Numbered from the stretch's first letter, positions 55,915 to 64,000 are shown. The stretch: 64,000 bases of DNA from Clostridia bacterium (GCA_017472575.1 JAFUPX010000017.1:26771-90770); one strand, 5' to 3'. Numbers and translations: made by a program. The notes: generated by a model not told the origin, from the letters alone.

Positions 55915-55938
55915 GGCAATCACCTCGTAAATATATTA

Positions 55939-57123
55939 CTATATATCAGTATTTTTTTCAAGTGCCGAAGGCAAACAGAGCGAGGTTACAAACATAATAA
56001 CCGCAAAAACCGACGCCGCCAAAATACCTATATTAAGGCTCGATACATCCGCAACAGCACCTATAACCCAAGGTCCCAAAGAGCAGCCTAAATCTCCGCA
56101 CATTGCAAACATACTGAACATAAGCGTACCGCCTAAGGGAAAAAGGCGCGCACCGTAAGAATATGTCCCCGGCCAGAAAAAGCTTACTGTAAAGCCGCAT
56201 AACGCACAGGCGGCGAGAGACACAATCGCACTTCCTGAAACAGCCGCACCTACATAGCATAAAAAGCACAGCGCACTCATTATCATAACAGCCTTTTTAA
56301 AGGACACCTTATTTGAAACAGTAGCATAAACCACCCTGCCTGTTCCCATAAATAAAGCAAAGGCGCAAGGTCCGGCTATATCTCCTACGGTTTTACTTAC
56401 CCCTAAAGCCCGCTGTGCAAACAGAGACGACCATTCCGAGAGAGCTATTTCACAAGCTCCCGCGCAAAGCATCATTATAAGACAATATACAAAAGCCTTT
56501 GTTCTCACAAGCTCTTTAAAGCTCTTTCCTTTTTTCTCTTTTTCAGGCTCCACAATAGGCGCCTTAAAAAAGCTGAACATATTAAGAAAAGGTATAACCG
56601 CCCAAATAAGCGGAATAAAAGTCCAGCCGGAGTAACCGAGCAGCTTTACGAGCAAGGTTGTAACCAAAACGGTTACAAGCTGTCCCCAGCAATAAAAAGA
56701 GTGAAGCAATGCCATATTTGCACTTTTATTATCGCTCGGCAGTGCTTCGCACATAGGACTTAAAACAACCTCCATAAGTCCGCTTGAAAAGGCATAAACC
56801 ACAACAGACAGCATAATAGCTAAATATGTATCCGGAATTATATGCGGCAGTATTACCAAAAGCGACAAGCCCAAAGCCGCCCCGCCCTGACACATTACTG
56901 CTGTTTTTCTATAGCCCAGAACACTTACAATCTTAGGGGTAAACGCATCGGTTATAAGCTGAGTTACAAAATTAAAAAGTATTATTCTGCCAAGCTGTTC
57001 ATAGTTTAAGGAGTATTGCTCCTGTAAAACGATAAAAAGCACCGGAAGAAAATTATTGACTATTGCCTGTACAAAATAGCCTATATTGCAGGCGGCTCTT
57101 GTGAATTTAAAATTTGGAGACAT
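55939..57123 (-). CDS. Major facilitator superfamily transporter
   Basis: A 394-residue membrane protein with about twelve hydrophobic segments in two halves separated by a lysine-rich loop (EPEKEKKGKSFKELV) near residue 190. The sequence resembles sugar/FucP-like or Bacilli fosmidomycin-type MFS carriers, but the substrate cannot be read. Its start lies within the last 17 bp of the upstream phosphatase gene. Confidence 0.85.
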   Translation of the reverse strand: MSPNFKFTRAACNIGYFVQAIVNNFLPVLFIVLQEQYSLNYEQLGRIILFNFVTQLITDAFTPKIVSVLGYRKTAVMCQGGAALGLSLLVILPHIIPDTYLAIMLSVVVYAFSSGLMEVVLSPMCEALPSDNKSANMALLHSFYCWGQLVTVLVTTLLVKLLGYSGWTFIPLIWAVIPFLNMFSFFKAPIVEPEKEKKGKSFKELVRTKAFVYCLIMMLCAGACEIALSEWSSLFAQRALGVSKTVGDIAGPCAFALFMGTGRVVYATVSNKVSFKKAVMIMSALCFLCYVGAAVSGSAIVSLAACALCGFTVSFFWPGTYSYGARLFPLGGTLMFSMFAMCGDLGCSLGPWVIGAVADVSSLNIGILAASVFAVIMFVTSLCLPSALEKNTDI

Positions 57124-57778
57124 TATTTATTTCCTTTACTAAATCTATAATCTGACAAGGGTTCGATAACAGATATTCAGCACCGTTTTCTCTAAGCTCG
57201 CTTTCTGTTCTAAATCCCCACAGAACTCCTACGGGAACACTGCCGCAATTCACAGCTGTGAGCATATCCATACCTGAATCTCCTACAAATACACATTCCT
57301 CGGGCTTTACTCCCAGCTCTTCCATCACTTTAAGCGTGAGTGCGGGGTCAGGCTTGGCGGGATACCCCTCTCGCTTTCCGGCAACTAAATCAAATATACC
57401 GCCGAAAATTTTTTCTACTACCTTTAAAGCCATATTCTGAGCTTTATTTGATACAACAGCAATAATATATCCTGCTTGCTTTAAAGCGTTAACAGTTTCG
57501 GGTATACCGTCATAAGAGTCGGTAAAATCGTAAAAATGCTCTGCGTAGTAATTAAAAAATTCCTTTAAGCATTTTTCCTGCGTCTCGGCATCTCTGTTAT
57601 CCTCAGGTAAAGCGCGTTCAACAAGCCTGGGAATACCGTCCCCCACGAAATATTTATATTTTTCCTCGTTATGTATCGGAAAACCGTTTTTATTAAGTAC
57701 ATAATTCATTGAACCGGCAAGGTCTGCAAGGGAGTTTACGAGCGTACCGTCCAAATCAAAGAAAATTGCTTTTATCAT
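57107..57778 (-). CDS. HAD family phosphatase (phosphoglycolate phosphatase-like)
   Basis: A 223-residue HAD hydrolase. The nucleophile Asp is in FFDLDGTLVNS, with motif II VVSNKAQ, motif III around KPDPALTLK and motif IV FVGDSGMDMLTA. The cap type matches Gph/PpaX. The start is ATG at 57778 (MIKAIFFDLDG) with GGAAGTG upstream; the longer frame crosses the rpmB terminator and is not credible. Substrate is inferred only. Confidence 0.88.
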   Translation of the reverse strand: MIKAIFFDLDGTLVNSLADLAGSMNYVLNKNGFPIHNEEKYKYFVGDGIPRLVERALPEDNRDAETQEKCLKEFFNYYAEHFYDFTDSYDGIPETVNALKQAGYIIAVVSNKAQNMALKVVEKIFGGIFDLVAGKREGYPAKPDPALTLKVMEELGVKPEECVFVGDSGMDMLTAVNCGSVPVGVLWGFRTESELRENGAEYLLSNPCQIIDLVKEINNVSKF

Positions 57779-57798
57779 TCTAACACTTCCAATATAAC

Positions 57799-57839
57799 AA
57801 AAATCCCCGAAAACGCTACAACGTTTCGGGGTGTTTTTT
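57799..57839. terminator. Terminator of rpmB
   Basis: CCCCGAAA and TTTCGGGG with inner ACG/CGT form a long hairpin, with T runs on both sides (ATTTTTG on the minus strand). It lies between rpmB and the HAD gene. Confidence 0.88.
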
Positions 57840-57852
57840 GCATACAACCTGC

Positions 57853-58041
57853 TTATATAGCGCGGGTAACCTTACCTGAACGCAGGCAACGGGTGCAGGC
57901 ATTAATACGACGCGGTGAACCGTTTACGATTGCCTTTACCTTCTTAACATTGGGCTTCCAGGTTCTGTTAGTTCTCCTGTGAGAATGGGAAACCTTTATA
58001 CCGAAAGCAATTTCTTTATTGCAGATATCACATTTAGCCAT
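57853..58041 (-). CDS. rpmB: 50S ribosomal protein bL28
   Basis: A 62-residue ribosomal protein with a zinc-binding version of the fold: CDICNKEIAFG near the N terminus and CTRCLRSGKV near the C terminus, plus VSHSHRRTNRTWKPNVK. The start is ATG at 58041 behind AGGAGGTG. Single gene with its own promoter and terminator. Confidence 0.97.
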   Translation of the reverse strand: MAKCDICNKEIAFGIKVSHSHRRTNRTWKPNVKKVKAIVNGSPRRINACTRCLRSGKVTRAI

Positions 58042-58094
58042 GGTCTGCACCTCCTTCTTGATTGGTTGAACTACTCAACCACATAGCAACAATA

Positions 58095-58123
58095 ATCATA
58101 ACAGAAAACAAGTAAAAATGCAA
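58095..58123 (-). promoter_or_regulatory. rpmB promoter
   Basis: Minus-strand TTGCAT (58118-58123), 17-bp spacer, TATGAT (58095-58100). A GGTTGA/TCAACC hairpin follows in the leader just before the ribosome site. Confidence 0.7.
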
Positions 58124-58160
58124 GCATTTTTTTCAATTTGCCGTATATTTATTAAAAAAA

Positions 58161-59144
58161 TCAGTGTTCACTGCGGCTCGGACGGCGTATAAGGTCATTC
58201 AAAGCCTGTTTTACGTCCTTTCCCTCGTAAAGAATTAAGTAACATTCTTTAATTATCGGCATTTCAATATTATATTTTTCAGCAAGCTCGTAGGCTGAAA
58301 AGGCTGCATAATACCCTTCCACCGTTCCAACCTCTTTAAGAGCCTCGGCAATACCCATACCCTCGCCTACTTTTTTTCCAAAACGGTTGTTTCGGCTGTG
58401 AACCGACATACAGGTTACGATTAAATCTCCTATTCCTGCAAGACCGAAGAAAGTATATTCCTTTGCTCCCATACAAGCGCCAAGTCTCGACATTTCGGTA
58501 ATACCTCTTGTGATAAGCGCCGCTTTTGTGTTATCCCCGAGCTTAAGCCCATCGCATATACCGGCGGCAATAGCTATAATATTTTTAAGCGCGCCTCCAA
58601 GCTCCACACCAATTATATCGTCAGAGGTGTAAACCCTTAAAGTATCGCTTGACATTACATCCTGAACAATCTGCGCGGCAGGTCTGCTGTCTGACGCGGC
58701 TACAAGCAGTGTAGGCACGTTGCGCGCAACCTCCTCAGCGTGAGAGGGTCCCGAAAGGGAGACTATTTTACAGTTCGGTATTTCTTCCTTTATAACCTCA
58801 GAAAGCCGCTTATGCGTTCCCTTTTCTATACCTTTAGAAACATCTACAACTATTCCGAAATCCTTTTGCTTAGAAAGCTTTCCGGCAACCTCTCGAACAG
58901 TAGTTGACGGTGTTGCAATTATAGTTATAAGCGAACCCGAAACACAGGATAAATCGGAGGTTACATTAATATTATCCGGCAAAAAAACATCCTTTAAAAG
59001 TCTTTCGTTAGTCCTTTTTTCGTTTAAAAGGCTTACCTCCGCCTCAAAAGGAGACCAAAGAGTTACTTCATTTCCTTTATTATAAGCTGAAAGCGCAAGA
59101 GCCATACCCCAGCCTCCACAGCCTAAAACGGTTATTTTTGCCAT
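58161..59144 (-). CDS. gpsA: Glycerol-3-phosphate dehydrogenase [NAD(P)+]
   Basis: Reduces dihydroxyacetone phosphate to sn-glycerol-3-phosphate for phospholipid synthesis. The 327-residue protein has the Rossmann motif GCGGWGMALA, SLSGPSHAEEVA, the catalytic Lys region GVELGGALKNIIAIAAG and GLAGIGDLIVTC. It starts 1 bp after plsY, whose product uses the same glycerol-3-phosphate. Confidence 0.97.
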   Translation of the reverse strand: MAKITVLGCGGWGMALALSAYNKGNEVTLWSPFEAEVSLLNEKRTNERLLKDVFLPDNINVTSDLSCVSGSLITIIATPSTTVREVAGKLSKQKDFGIVVDVSKGIEKGTHKRLSEVIKEEIPNCKIVSLSGPSHAEEVARNVPTLLVAASDSRPAAQIVQDVMSSDTLRVYTSDDIIGVELGGALKNIIAIAAGICDGLKLGDNTKAALITRGITEMSRLGACMGAKEYTFFGLAGIGDLIVTCMSVHSRNNRFGKKVGEGMGIAEALKEVGTVEGYYAAFSAYELAEKYNIEMPIIKECYLILYEGKDVKQALNDLIRRPSRSEH

Positions 59145-59145
59145 A

Positions 59146-59793
59146 TCAGTGCCTCCTGATGTTTATTTTTGATTCTTCTCCCGAAACTAAACGCTTTATA
59201 TTCTCTTTATGCTTTAAGAAAACCATAGCTCCCATTATGATACTCAAAACCGCCTGCGGCCACAAAGCAGCATTCTCGTTATAGAAAACAACGGAAAGTA
59301 CAACGACCGTTACCGTAGCGGTTAATGAGCTTAGGGAAACGATTTTTGTAATAAGTGTCATAACAGCAAACACTGCAAGACCTATAACAATTGCAATAGG
59401 ACAGCAAACCGCAAAAATTCCCACGCTCGTTGCAACACCCTTTCCTCCCCTGAACTGGAAGAAAAGCGGAAAAATATGTCCCAACATACAGGCAACTCCG
59501 CAAAGATACGCTCCGTAAATCGGAAGCGCCCACTCTGCACCCGTAGCAGTGTAAATATAATCAAAAATAAGTTTACCTATCATACAAGCGGCAAAGCCTT
59601 TCAGTGCGTCACAAATAAATGTAAGCAGTCCCGGTAAGAAGCCCGCGGTACGCATAACATTAGTAGTACCGGCGTTTCCGCTTCCCATATCTCTTACATC
59701 CTTTTTAACAAACACAGCAGAAAAAATAACCGCAAAATTAATACTTCCCAAAAGATATGCGGCAATAACAGTTATAATAGCAGAAATGAGCAT
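59146..59793 (-). CDS. plsY: Acyl-phosphate:glycerol-3-phosphate acyltransferase
   Basis: The membrane enzyme making lysophosphatidic acid from acyl-phosphate. Its 215 residues contain five or so membrane helices and the three family motifs: GSGNAGTTNVMRTAG, GHIFPLFFQFRGGKGVATS and the C-terminal FLKHKENIKRLVSGEE. It is placed between der and gpsA. Confidence 0.96.
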   Translation of the reverse strand: MLISAIITVIAAYLLGSINFAVIFSAVFVKKDVRDMGSGNAGTTNVMRTAGFLPGLLTFICDALKGFAACMIGKLIFDYIYTATGAEWALPIYGAYLCGVACMLGHIFPLFFQFRGGKGVATSVGIFAVCCPIAIVIGLAVFAVMTLITKIVSLSSLTATVTVVVLSVVFYNENAALWPQAVLSIIMGAMVFLKHKENIKRLVSGEESKINIRRH

Positions 59794-61119
59794 TTACTTG
59801 TCTCCTCTTTCTCGGATAATAAATCTTACGGGTGTTCCCTCTAATCCAAAGGTAGAGCGTATCTGATTTTCAAGATAGCGCTGATAGGAAAAATGGAACA
59901 GCTCCGCCTTGTTGCAAAAGCATACAAATGTGGGCGGCTTGGTTGAAGCCTGAGTCATATAATAAATTTTCAATCTCTTTCCCTTGTCTGTTGGAGGTTG
60001 AACACGTGCGGTTGCATCGGCAAGGATATCATTGAGCTTGCCGGTTGATATACGCATTGTGTTCTGAGCGTGAACATATTTTATAAGCTCGAAAAGCCGC
60101 TCTATTCTCTGCCCTGTTTTAGCCGAGATAAAGATTATCGGAGCATAGGGCATAAAGGAAAAGTCCTTCATAAGCTGCTTGCGGTAGCTATCCATGGTTC
60201 TGCCGTCCTTCTCGACAATATCCCATTTATTTACTGCAATTATGCAAGCCTTTCCGTCCTCTAAAGCAAGCCCTGCAACCTTTGAATCCTGCTCGGTAAA
60301 GCCGTCCTTTGCGTCAATCATTATAACGCATACATCCGAGCGTTCAATAGCCATTTTTGCACGAAGCACGCTGTATTTTTCAATTTTATCTTCAACCTTA
60401 CTCTTTCTGCGAAGTCCTGCGGTGTCAATAAAATTAAAGCGTCCGTGTTTATTTTCAACAAGGGTGTCTATTGCGTCTCTGGTGGTTCCTGAAATATCCG
60501 ATACGATTGAGCGCTGTTCTCCTGATATACAGTTTACAAGCGAGGACTTGCCGGCATTAGGCTTGCCTATAACCGCAACATTTACAACATCCTCGTCCTC
60601 CTCAGCATCAAGCTCCTCAGGGGATAAGTTTTCAAAGACCGCGTCAAGCAGGTCTCCTGTACCGTGACCGTGAACCGAGGATACGCCTATAGGCTCTCCG
60701 AGTCCCAAATTGTAAAACTCATAAAACTCCATCGGCACACCGCCAACAGTGTCGCACTTGTTAACACATAAAACTATAGGCTTGCCGCTTTTCTGCAGCA
60801 TTGCGGCAATATCCATATCAGCGGCGGTAACTCCGCTTTTTAAATCGGTAACAAATATTATAACACTCGCCGTTTCAATCGCAAGCTGAGCCTGAGAACG
60901 CATTGAAGCCAGTATAATATCATCTGTTTTAGGCTCTATACCGCCGGTATCAACCAGCATTAGTTTATGACCTGCCCACTCAGCGTCCCCGTAGATACGG
61001 TCTCGGGTTACACCGGGAGTATCGTCAACAATAGAAAGCCTCTGCCCTATAAGCTTATTAAAAAGAGTAGATTTTCCTACATTCGGTCTTCCTACTATCG
61101 CCACTATGGGTTTAGCCAT
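59794..61119 (-). CDS. der: Ribosome-associated GTPase Der (EngA)
   Basis: An essential GTPase in 50S assembly with two tandem G domains: GRPNVGKST near the N terminus and GKPNAGKSS near residue 183, each with DTPG/DISG and NKCD/NKWD motifs, plus a KH-like C-terminal domain. Its 441 residues are normal. The start is ATG at 61119 (MAKPIVAIVGRP); TTG three codons upstream is less likely. It overlaps the DUF512 gene. Confidence 0.97.
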   Translation of the reverse strand: MAKPIVAIVGRPNVGKSTLFNKLIGQRLSIVDDTPGVTRDRIYGDAEWAGHKLMLVDTGGIEPKTDDIILASMRSQAQLAIETASVIIFVTDLKSGVTAADMDIAAMLQKSGKPIVLCVNKCDTVGGVPMEFYEFYNLGLGEPIGVSSVHGHGTGDLLDAVFENLSPEELDAEEDEDVVNVAVIGKPNAGKSSLVNCISGEQRSIVSDISGTTRDAIDTLVENKHGRFNFIDTAGLRRKSKVEDKIEKYSVLRAKMAIERSDVCVIMIDAKDGFTEQDSKVAGLALEDGKACIIAVNKWDIVEKDGRTMDSYRKQLMKDFSFMPYAPIIFISAKTGQRIERLFELIKYVHAQNTMRISTGKLNDILADATARVQPPTDKGKRLKIYYMTQASTKPPTFVCFCNKAELFHFSYQRYLENQIRSTFGLEGTPVRFIIRERGDK

Positions 61120-62428
61120 TATTTTCAACTCCTAAAATCTTGTCTATTAACTCATAACCGTCATTATTGACCGGTGTTATCTTTACATTAAGTCTTTCGG
61201 AAAGCTCATTTAAAGTTATACTGTCCAAAAACATTTCATTTTCATTGTTTAGCATAACCGAGGGAATAAGCAGCTCTTCGCCGATATCCGCACCTGAAAG
61301 CTGTTCAATTATATCGGTTGCAGTAACTAAACCGGCAACGCTGATTTTTCCTCCGAAGAAATTATTTTTTACAGCAATTACCTTACATTCTAAATTATGC
61401 CATTTTTTTACTGCGCTGTCAACTATAGATGTAATAAGCGGATATGCCGCTTCACCTGTTGCTATTGTTATTTTTCTCGTATTGTTATCATCATATTCGG
61501 TGTCTTTTATCGCTTCATTTGCCTCTTCGCGTAGGAGTGACCATAATCCAACACCGTTTTCAAGCTGTAAAAAATCCCCGTAAAACTCAGCATCGGGAAT
61601 TTCTCTGCCGGATAAAAGATAAAACTCATCGGCACCGTAAACCCTGCGCTGACCGTATTTCTCCGCGCAAATTTCAGCATATTTATCAATTATATCAAGC
61701 ACATCAGCCGCTGTTTTCTCATTAAACGGCTCTATCTTTGCAAGACCCTCTCTGTAGCGCGTAAGTCCCACAGGTACTGCGGCAATACACTCTGCGTTTT
61801 CAAGAGCAGTTAAGTCGGATAAGGTGCGTTCAAGCTCGGCTCCGTCATTATATCCGGGGCATAATACAAGCTGGCAATTTATTTTTATGCCTGCATCATT
61901 AAATCTGTTTATTACGGATAACACCTTTCCGGCGTTTTTGTTGGTCATCATTTTAACCCTGAGTTCGGGATTTGTGGTGTGAACAGATATGTTTATCGGG
62001 CTTATATGCATTTTTATAATACGCTCAATTTCGTGCTCGGTAATGTTTGTAAGGGTTATATAATTGCCAAACAGAAAAGAAAGGCGCGAATCATCATCCT
62101 TAAAATAAAGGCTCTCTCGAAGACCCTTGGGCAACTGGTCTATAAAACAGAAAACGCATTTATTAAGGCAGGAATGTTTTTTATCCATAAGATATGTTTC
62201 AAATGAAAGACCTAATTCCTCATATTCTTTTTTCTTTACCTTTACAACTCTTTCCTTACCGTTTTCCCCGATAATTTTAATTTTAAGACGGGAATTATTC
62301 TGATAAAAACGGTAATCAAGGACATCCATTATCTCATTTTCATCAATAGATAAAATGATATCCCCCTGTTTTATGCCGGATTTTTGCGCCGGACTCCCCT
62401 TTTCAACCGATTTTATAACAACCGACAT
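61112..62428 (-). CDS. DUF512 protein: PDZ plus radical-SAM-like iron-sulfur domain
   Basis: A 438-residue protein. The N-terminal PDZ domain (KGSPAQKSGIKQGDIILSID) is followed by a cysteine motif CLNKCVFCFIDQLPKGLRES near residue 85 that is radical-SAM-like, and the C-terminal DUF512 domain. The family has been linked to FeS-dependent electron transfer but its reaction is undefined. The start is ATG at 62428 behind AGGAGGGG. The gene is commonly upstream of der-plsY-gpsA in Clostridia. Confidence 0.88.
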   Translation of the reverse strand: MSVVIKSVEKGSPAQKSGIKQGDIILSIDENEIMDVLDYRFYQNNSRLKIKIIGENGKERVVKVKKKEYEELGLSFETYLMDKKHSCLNKCVFCFIDQLPKGLRESLYFKDDDSRLSFLFGNYITLTNITEHEIERIIKMHISPINISVHTTNPELRVKMMTNKNAGKVLSVINRFNDAGIKINCQLVLCPGYNDGAELERTLSDLTALENAECIAAVPVGLTRYREGLAKIEPFNEKTAADVLDIIDKYAEICAEKYGQRRVYGADEFYLLSGREIPDAEFYGDFLQLENGVGLWSLLREEANEAIKDTEYDDNNTRKITIATGEAAYPLITSIVDSAVKKWHNLECKVIAVKNNFFGGKISVAGLVTATDIIEQLSGADIGEELLIPSVMLNNENEMFLDSITLNELSERLNVKITPVNNDGYELIDKILGVENNG

Positions 62429-62455
62429 AAATTCCCCTCCTAACAACTATGGGAT

Positions 62456-62577
62456 AATGAAAAATGAATGATGAATAATGAATAATTAATGTGTTTTGGC
62501 TTTGCCAAAACGATTTATAATCCGTCGGCTGAGCCGACACCGAAATTTTTCATTCTTCATTATTCACTATTCATTAA
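62456..62577. repeat. MITE-like inverted-repeat element
   Basis: A noncoding 120-bp segment. Left arm has repeated GAATGATGAATAATGAATAA-type units and the right arm the inverse (CATTCTTCATTATTCACTAT), enclosing two tight hairpins, GTTTTGGC/GCCAAAAC and GTCGGCT/AGCCGAC. The first may act as a terminator for rpmF. Such structure suggests a small dispersed or mobile element. Confidence 0.6.
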
Positions 62578-62623
62578 AAAAACAAGGGAGGATTTCTCCT
62601 CCCCGATTTTTAAACTTTTTCGC

Positions 62624-62806
62624 TTATTCAGCGGTTTTGATAACCTCGCGTCCGTCATAATGACCGCAGGCGGTGCAAAGTCTGTGAGGGCGCTTATATT
62701 CGCCGCAGTTTGAACATCTAACCAATGTGGGAGCGGTAAGCTTCCAGAGGTTGTTTCTTCTCTTGTCACGTCTTGCCTTTGAGGTTTTTCTCTTCGGTAC
62801 TGCCAT
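62624..62806 (-). CDS. rpmF: 50S ribosomal protein bL32
   Basis: A 60-residue ribosomal protein. [20 protein letters not shown] and the zinc site CSNCGEY...CTACGHY are typical. The ribosome site is AGGAGGTG. It follows the DUF177 gene by 36 bp, the conserved yceD-rpmF pair. Confidence 0.97.
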   Translation of the reverse strand: MAVPKRKTSKARRDKRRNNLWKLTAPTLVRCSNCGEYKRPHRLCTACGHYDGREVIKTAE

Positions 62807-62842
62807 TTCGGCACCTCCTTATAAATCATAAATCAATTTTGA

Positions 62843-63337
62843 TTATTTTAACAAATCAGCAAGTGCCTGCATACGTGGGTCAATCTCCTTTTCGGGACAA
62901 CCGCATTTACCTTCGTTTAAGTTTTTGCCACACTTTGAGCAAATGCCCTTGCAGTTCTCATTGCAAAGATGCTTGGTTGGGATACTCAAAACAACCTCGG
63001 AATAAATAAGCTCGTCCAAGTCAAGCTTCATATCGGGAACAAGGATAATACTTTCGCTCTCTTCGCCTTCTATCGAAGCGGCAAGAGCCTTATCAAGCTT
63101 AACCTTGACTTCCTCACCTGTTTCGAGACCGCATCTGTCGCAAGGGGCGGTATAAGTATAGCTTATTTCCGCCTGCAAAGCCACGAGACTTGCTTTGTTG
63201 GAAACCGTTCCGGAAAATTTAACCGGTGCTTTGAGCGGAACAACACCCCTGAAATCAACCGAACTCATATCCAACTCATACTCAATCGGTAATGAAGAAT
63301 TATCATTGACAAAAATTTTCTTTAAATCAATAACCAT
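62843..63337 (-). CDS. DUF177 (YceD) protein with C-terminal zinc knuckle
   Basis: A 164-residue protein of the YceD/DUF177 family, involved in 23S rRNA accumulation in some bacteria. Central CDRCGLETGEEV and C-terminal CNENCKGICSKCGKNLNEGK provide cysteines for metal binding. It heads an operon with rpmF. Confidence 0.88.
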   Translation of the reverse strand: MVIDLKKIFVNDNSSLPIEYELDMSSVDFRGVVPLKAPVKFSGTVSNKASLVALQAEISYTYTAPCDRCGLETGEEVKVKLDKALAASIEGEESESIILVPDMKLDLDELIYSEVVLSIPTKHLCNENCKGICSKCGKNLNEGKCGCPEKEIDPRMQALADLLK

Positions 63338-63364
63338 ACTTCCACCTCTATCGTCACAAAGATT

Positions 63365-63393
63365 ATTATATATATATCTTACCGCTTTGTCAA
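63365..63393 (-). promoter_or_regulatory. Perfect consensus promoter of DUF177-rpmF
   Basis: Minus-strand TTGACA (63388-63393), 17-bp spacer, TATAAT (63365-63370). Confidence 0.88.
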
Positions 63394-63475
63394 GAATTTA
63401 TTTTTAAAAAAGGCAGTTTTCTATCAAATCAAAAAAGATAAATTATTATTGAGTGTAGTTCAATAATAGTTTATA

Positions 63476-63504
63476 TTGCATTTTTTATTATCGTGCGGTA
63501 TAAT
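63476..63504 (+). promoter_or_regulatory. Promoter of the candidate toxin mRNA
   Basis: TTGCAT (63476-63481), 17-bp spacer, TATAAT (63499-63504). Confidence 0.75.
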
Positions 63505-63596
63505 ACCGTTTGGAATAAGGTGAACCTACAACGGTAGGCGGTTAGCCCTCATTTAAAAAGAGGGTATTTGCCCTCTTAATTTAAGGGGGTGATGCT

Positions 63597-63668
63597 ATGG
63601 AGTATTATTATTTAATAGTATTAGTCCTAATTGTAGCTACAGGTTACATAATAAGCATAAAAAAATAA
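63597..63668 (+). CDS. Candidate type I toxin: 23-residue hydrophobic peptide
   Basis: The frame MEYYYLIVLVLIVATGYIIS-IKK encodes one membrane-spanning helix with a basic tail, the usual form of type I toxins. A strong GGGGGTG ribosome site precedes the ATG. The leader (63511-63596) has a AAGAGGG/CCCTCTT hairpin and CGGTTAGCCC (63539-63548), which is perfectly complementary to GGGCTAACCG at 63712-63721 in the 3' region, a 5'-3' pairing that could keep the mRNA silent. I do not recognise a named family. Confidence 0.6.
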   Translation: MEYYYLIVLVLIVATGYIISIKK

Positions 63669-63744
63669 CCGCCCAACCCTCAGAAAGTTAGCGGTTATTC
63701 GTTAAAAACTGGGGCTAACCGTCTATCGGTTTGCCTTATTTCCA
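63659..63744 (-). ncRNA. Candidate antitoxin antisense RNA
   Basis: A convergent minus-strand promoter, TTGACA (63772-63777), 16-bp spacer, TATAAT (63750-63755), would start an RNA of about 85 nt. It ends at a hairpin (AATAACCGC/GCGGTTATT, 63664-63699) followed by seven T. This RNA is fully complementary to the 3' region and the last codons of the toxin mRNA, and its 5' part contains the same CGGTTAGCCC sequence as the toxin leader. Confidence 0.6.
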
Positions 63745-63775
63745 TGATTATTATAACATACAGAGAAGATTTGTC

Positions 63776-63802
63776 AAGCACCGATTTCGGTGCTTTTCAT
63801 TA
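63776..63802 (+). terminator. Terminator of the candidate toxin mRNA
   Basis: AAGCACCG/CGGTGCTT stem with a four-base loop, followed by TTTTCATT on the plus strand. It overlaps the upstream region of the antisense promoter. Confidence 0.65.
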
Positions 63803-63816
63803 TTCCAAACAATAAT

Positions 63817-64000
63817 TTATCTTTCCGGATAATTAAGACCCTTAGGTAAGCCGAGAATATAATCAGAAGATACACCGTAAAAAACACATAATTTTATCAA
63901 ATGTCCTATCGGTAACGGTCTGTGTCCATTTTCATACTGTGCATAATAACTCTGTGTTGTTCCTAAAATTTCAGCAATATCCTTTTGATATAAATCTCTA
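63817..64000 (-). CDS. XRE-family helix-turn-helix regulator, N terminus beyond the window
   Basis: The last 60 or so codons of a Cro/C1-type protein, including DIAEILGTTQSYYAQYENGH (the recognition helix-turn-helix) and LPIGHLIKLCVFYGVSSDYI, the standard XRE ending before LGLP. The stop is at 63817. The gene is next to the candidate toxin locus, but a functional link is not shown. Confidence 0.88.
   Translation of the reverse strand, partial: RDLYQKDIAEILGTTQSYYAQYENGHRPLPIGHLIKLCVFYGVSSDYILGLPKGLNYPER

Overview
The window looks like a chromosomal segment of a low-to-moderate GC, Gram-positive anaerobe of the class Clostridia, most likely an Oscillospiraceae/Ruminococcaceae-type gut bacterium. 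The evidence is the gene content and order: holB-ricT(yaaT), DUF1292, DUF5711 and DUF6472 proteins, DUF2935, zapA next to a U32 peptidase, DUF512-der-plsY-gpsA, and an ECF-transporter energising module next to truA. AGGAGG-type ribosome sites, TTG/GTG starts and consensus TTGACA/TATAAT promoters are common. Most of the window is ordinary core genome, transcribed mainly on the minus strand.

Layout. 1-2.9 kb: a LiaF-like membrane protein (cut by the window edge) and feoAB ferrous iron uptake. 3-10.5 kb: a minus-strand run rnj-rplI-dnaB-tilS-hpt-ftsH. 10.7-14.6 kb: a CapA-like lipoprotein, tRNA-Leu with a partially duplicated end, an M24 peptidase, a DUF2935 protein and tRNA-Gly. 14.6-26.6 kb: a ClpE-like ATPase, CvpA, DUF5711, truA, ecfA1-ecfA2-ecfT, an rRNA-type methyltransferase, glmM and ruvCAB. 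26.6-30.9 kb (plus strand): potABCD polyamine import behind a curved-DNA promoter and a long structured leader. 31-32.3 kb: a pocket of very small genes (two ribbon-helix-helix proteins and a zinc-ribbon-like protein) with palindromic operators. 32.2-35.4 kb: DUF2156 and a class A penicillin-binding protein. 35.5-36.05 kb: two gene remnants back to back (manA 5' end, corrinoid protein 3' end). 36-45 kb: sugar catabolism, namely rhaA, a GH2 glycosidase, a zinc-type dehydrogenase, xylB and xylA, with a divergent AraC regulator.

45.4-54.3 kb: a CapA remnant coupled to a YitT protein, DUF6472, a 2[4Fe-4S] ferredoxin, ricT, holB, trpS, an archaeal-type phosphoglycerate mutase homologue, zapA, a U32 peptidase, a probable 6S RNA and DUF1292. 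54.4-54.8 kb: an unusual stand-alone transcription unit with a perfect promoter and terminator but only tiny ribosome-site-plus-minigene modules. 54.8-63.4 kb: an RluA pseudouridine synthase, dCMP deaminase, an MFS transporter, a HAD phosphatase, rpmB, gpsA, plsY, der, a DUF512 radical-SAM protein, rpmF and DUF177. 63.4-64 kb: a candidate type I toxin-antitoxin locus (23-residue hydrophobic peptide plus convergent antisense RNA) next to an XRE-type regulator that runs off the end.

The two strongest candidates for something undescribed are the minigene-array transcript (54.39-54.81 kb) and the type I toxin-antitoxin-like locus (63.47-63.80 kb). Neither encodes a protein long enough for standard gene calling. 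All functional calls rest on reading the sequence and on family knowledge. No database search was run.
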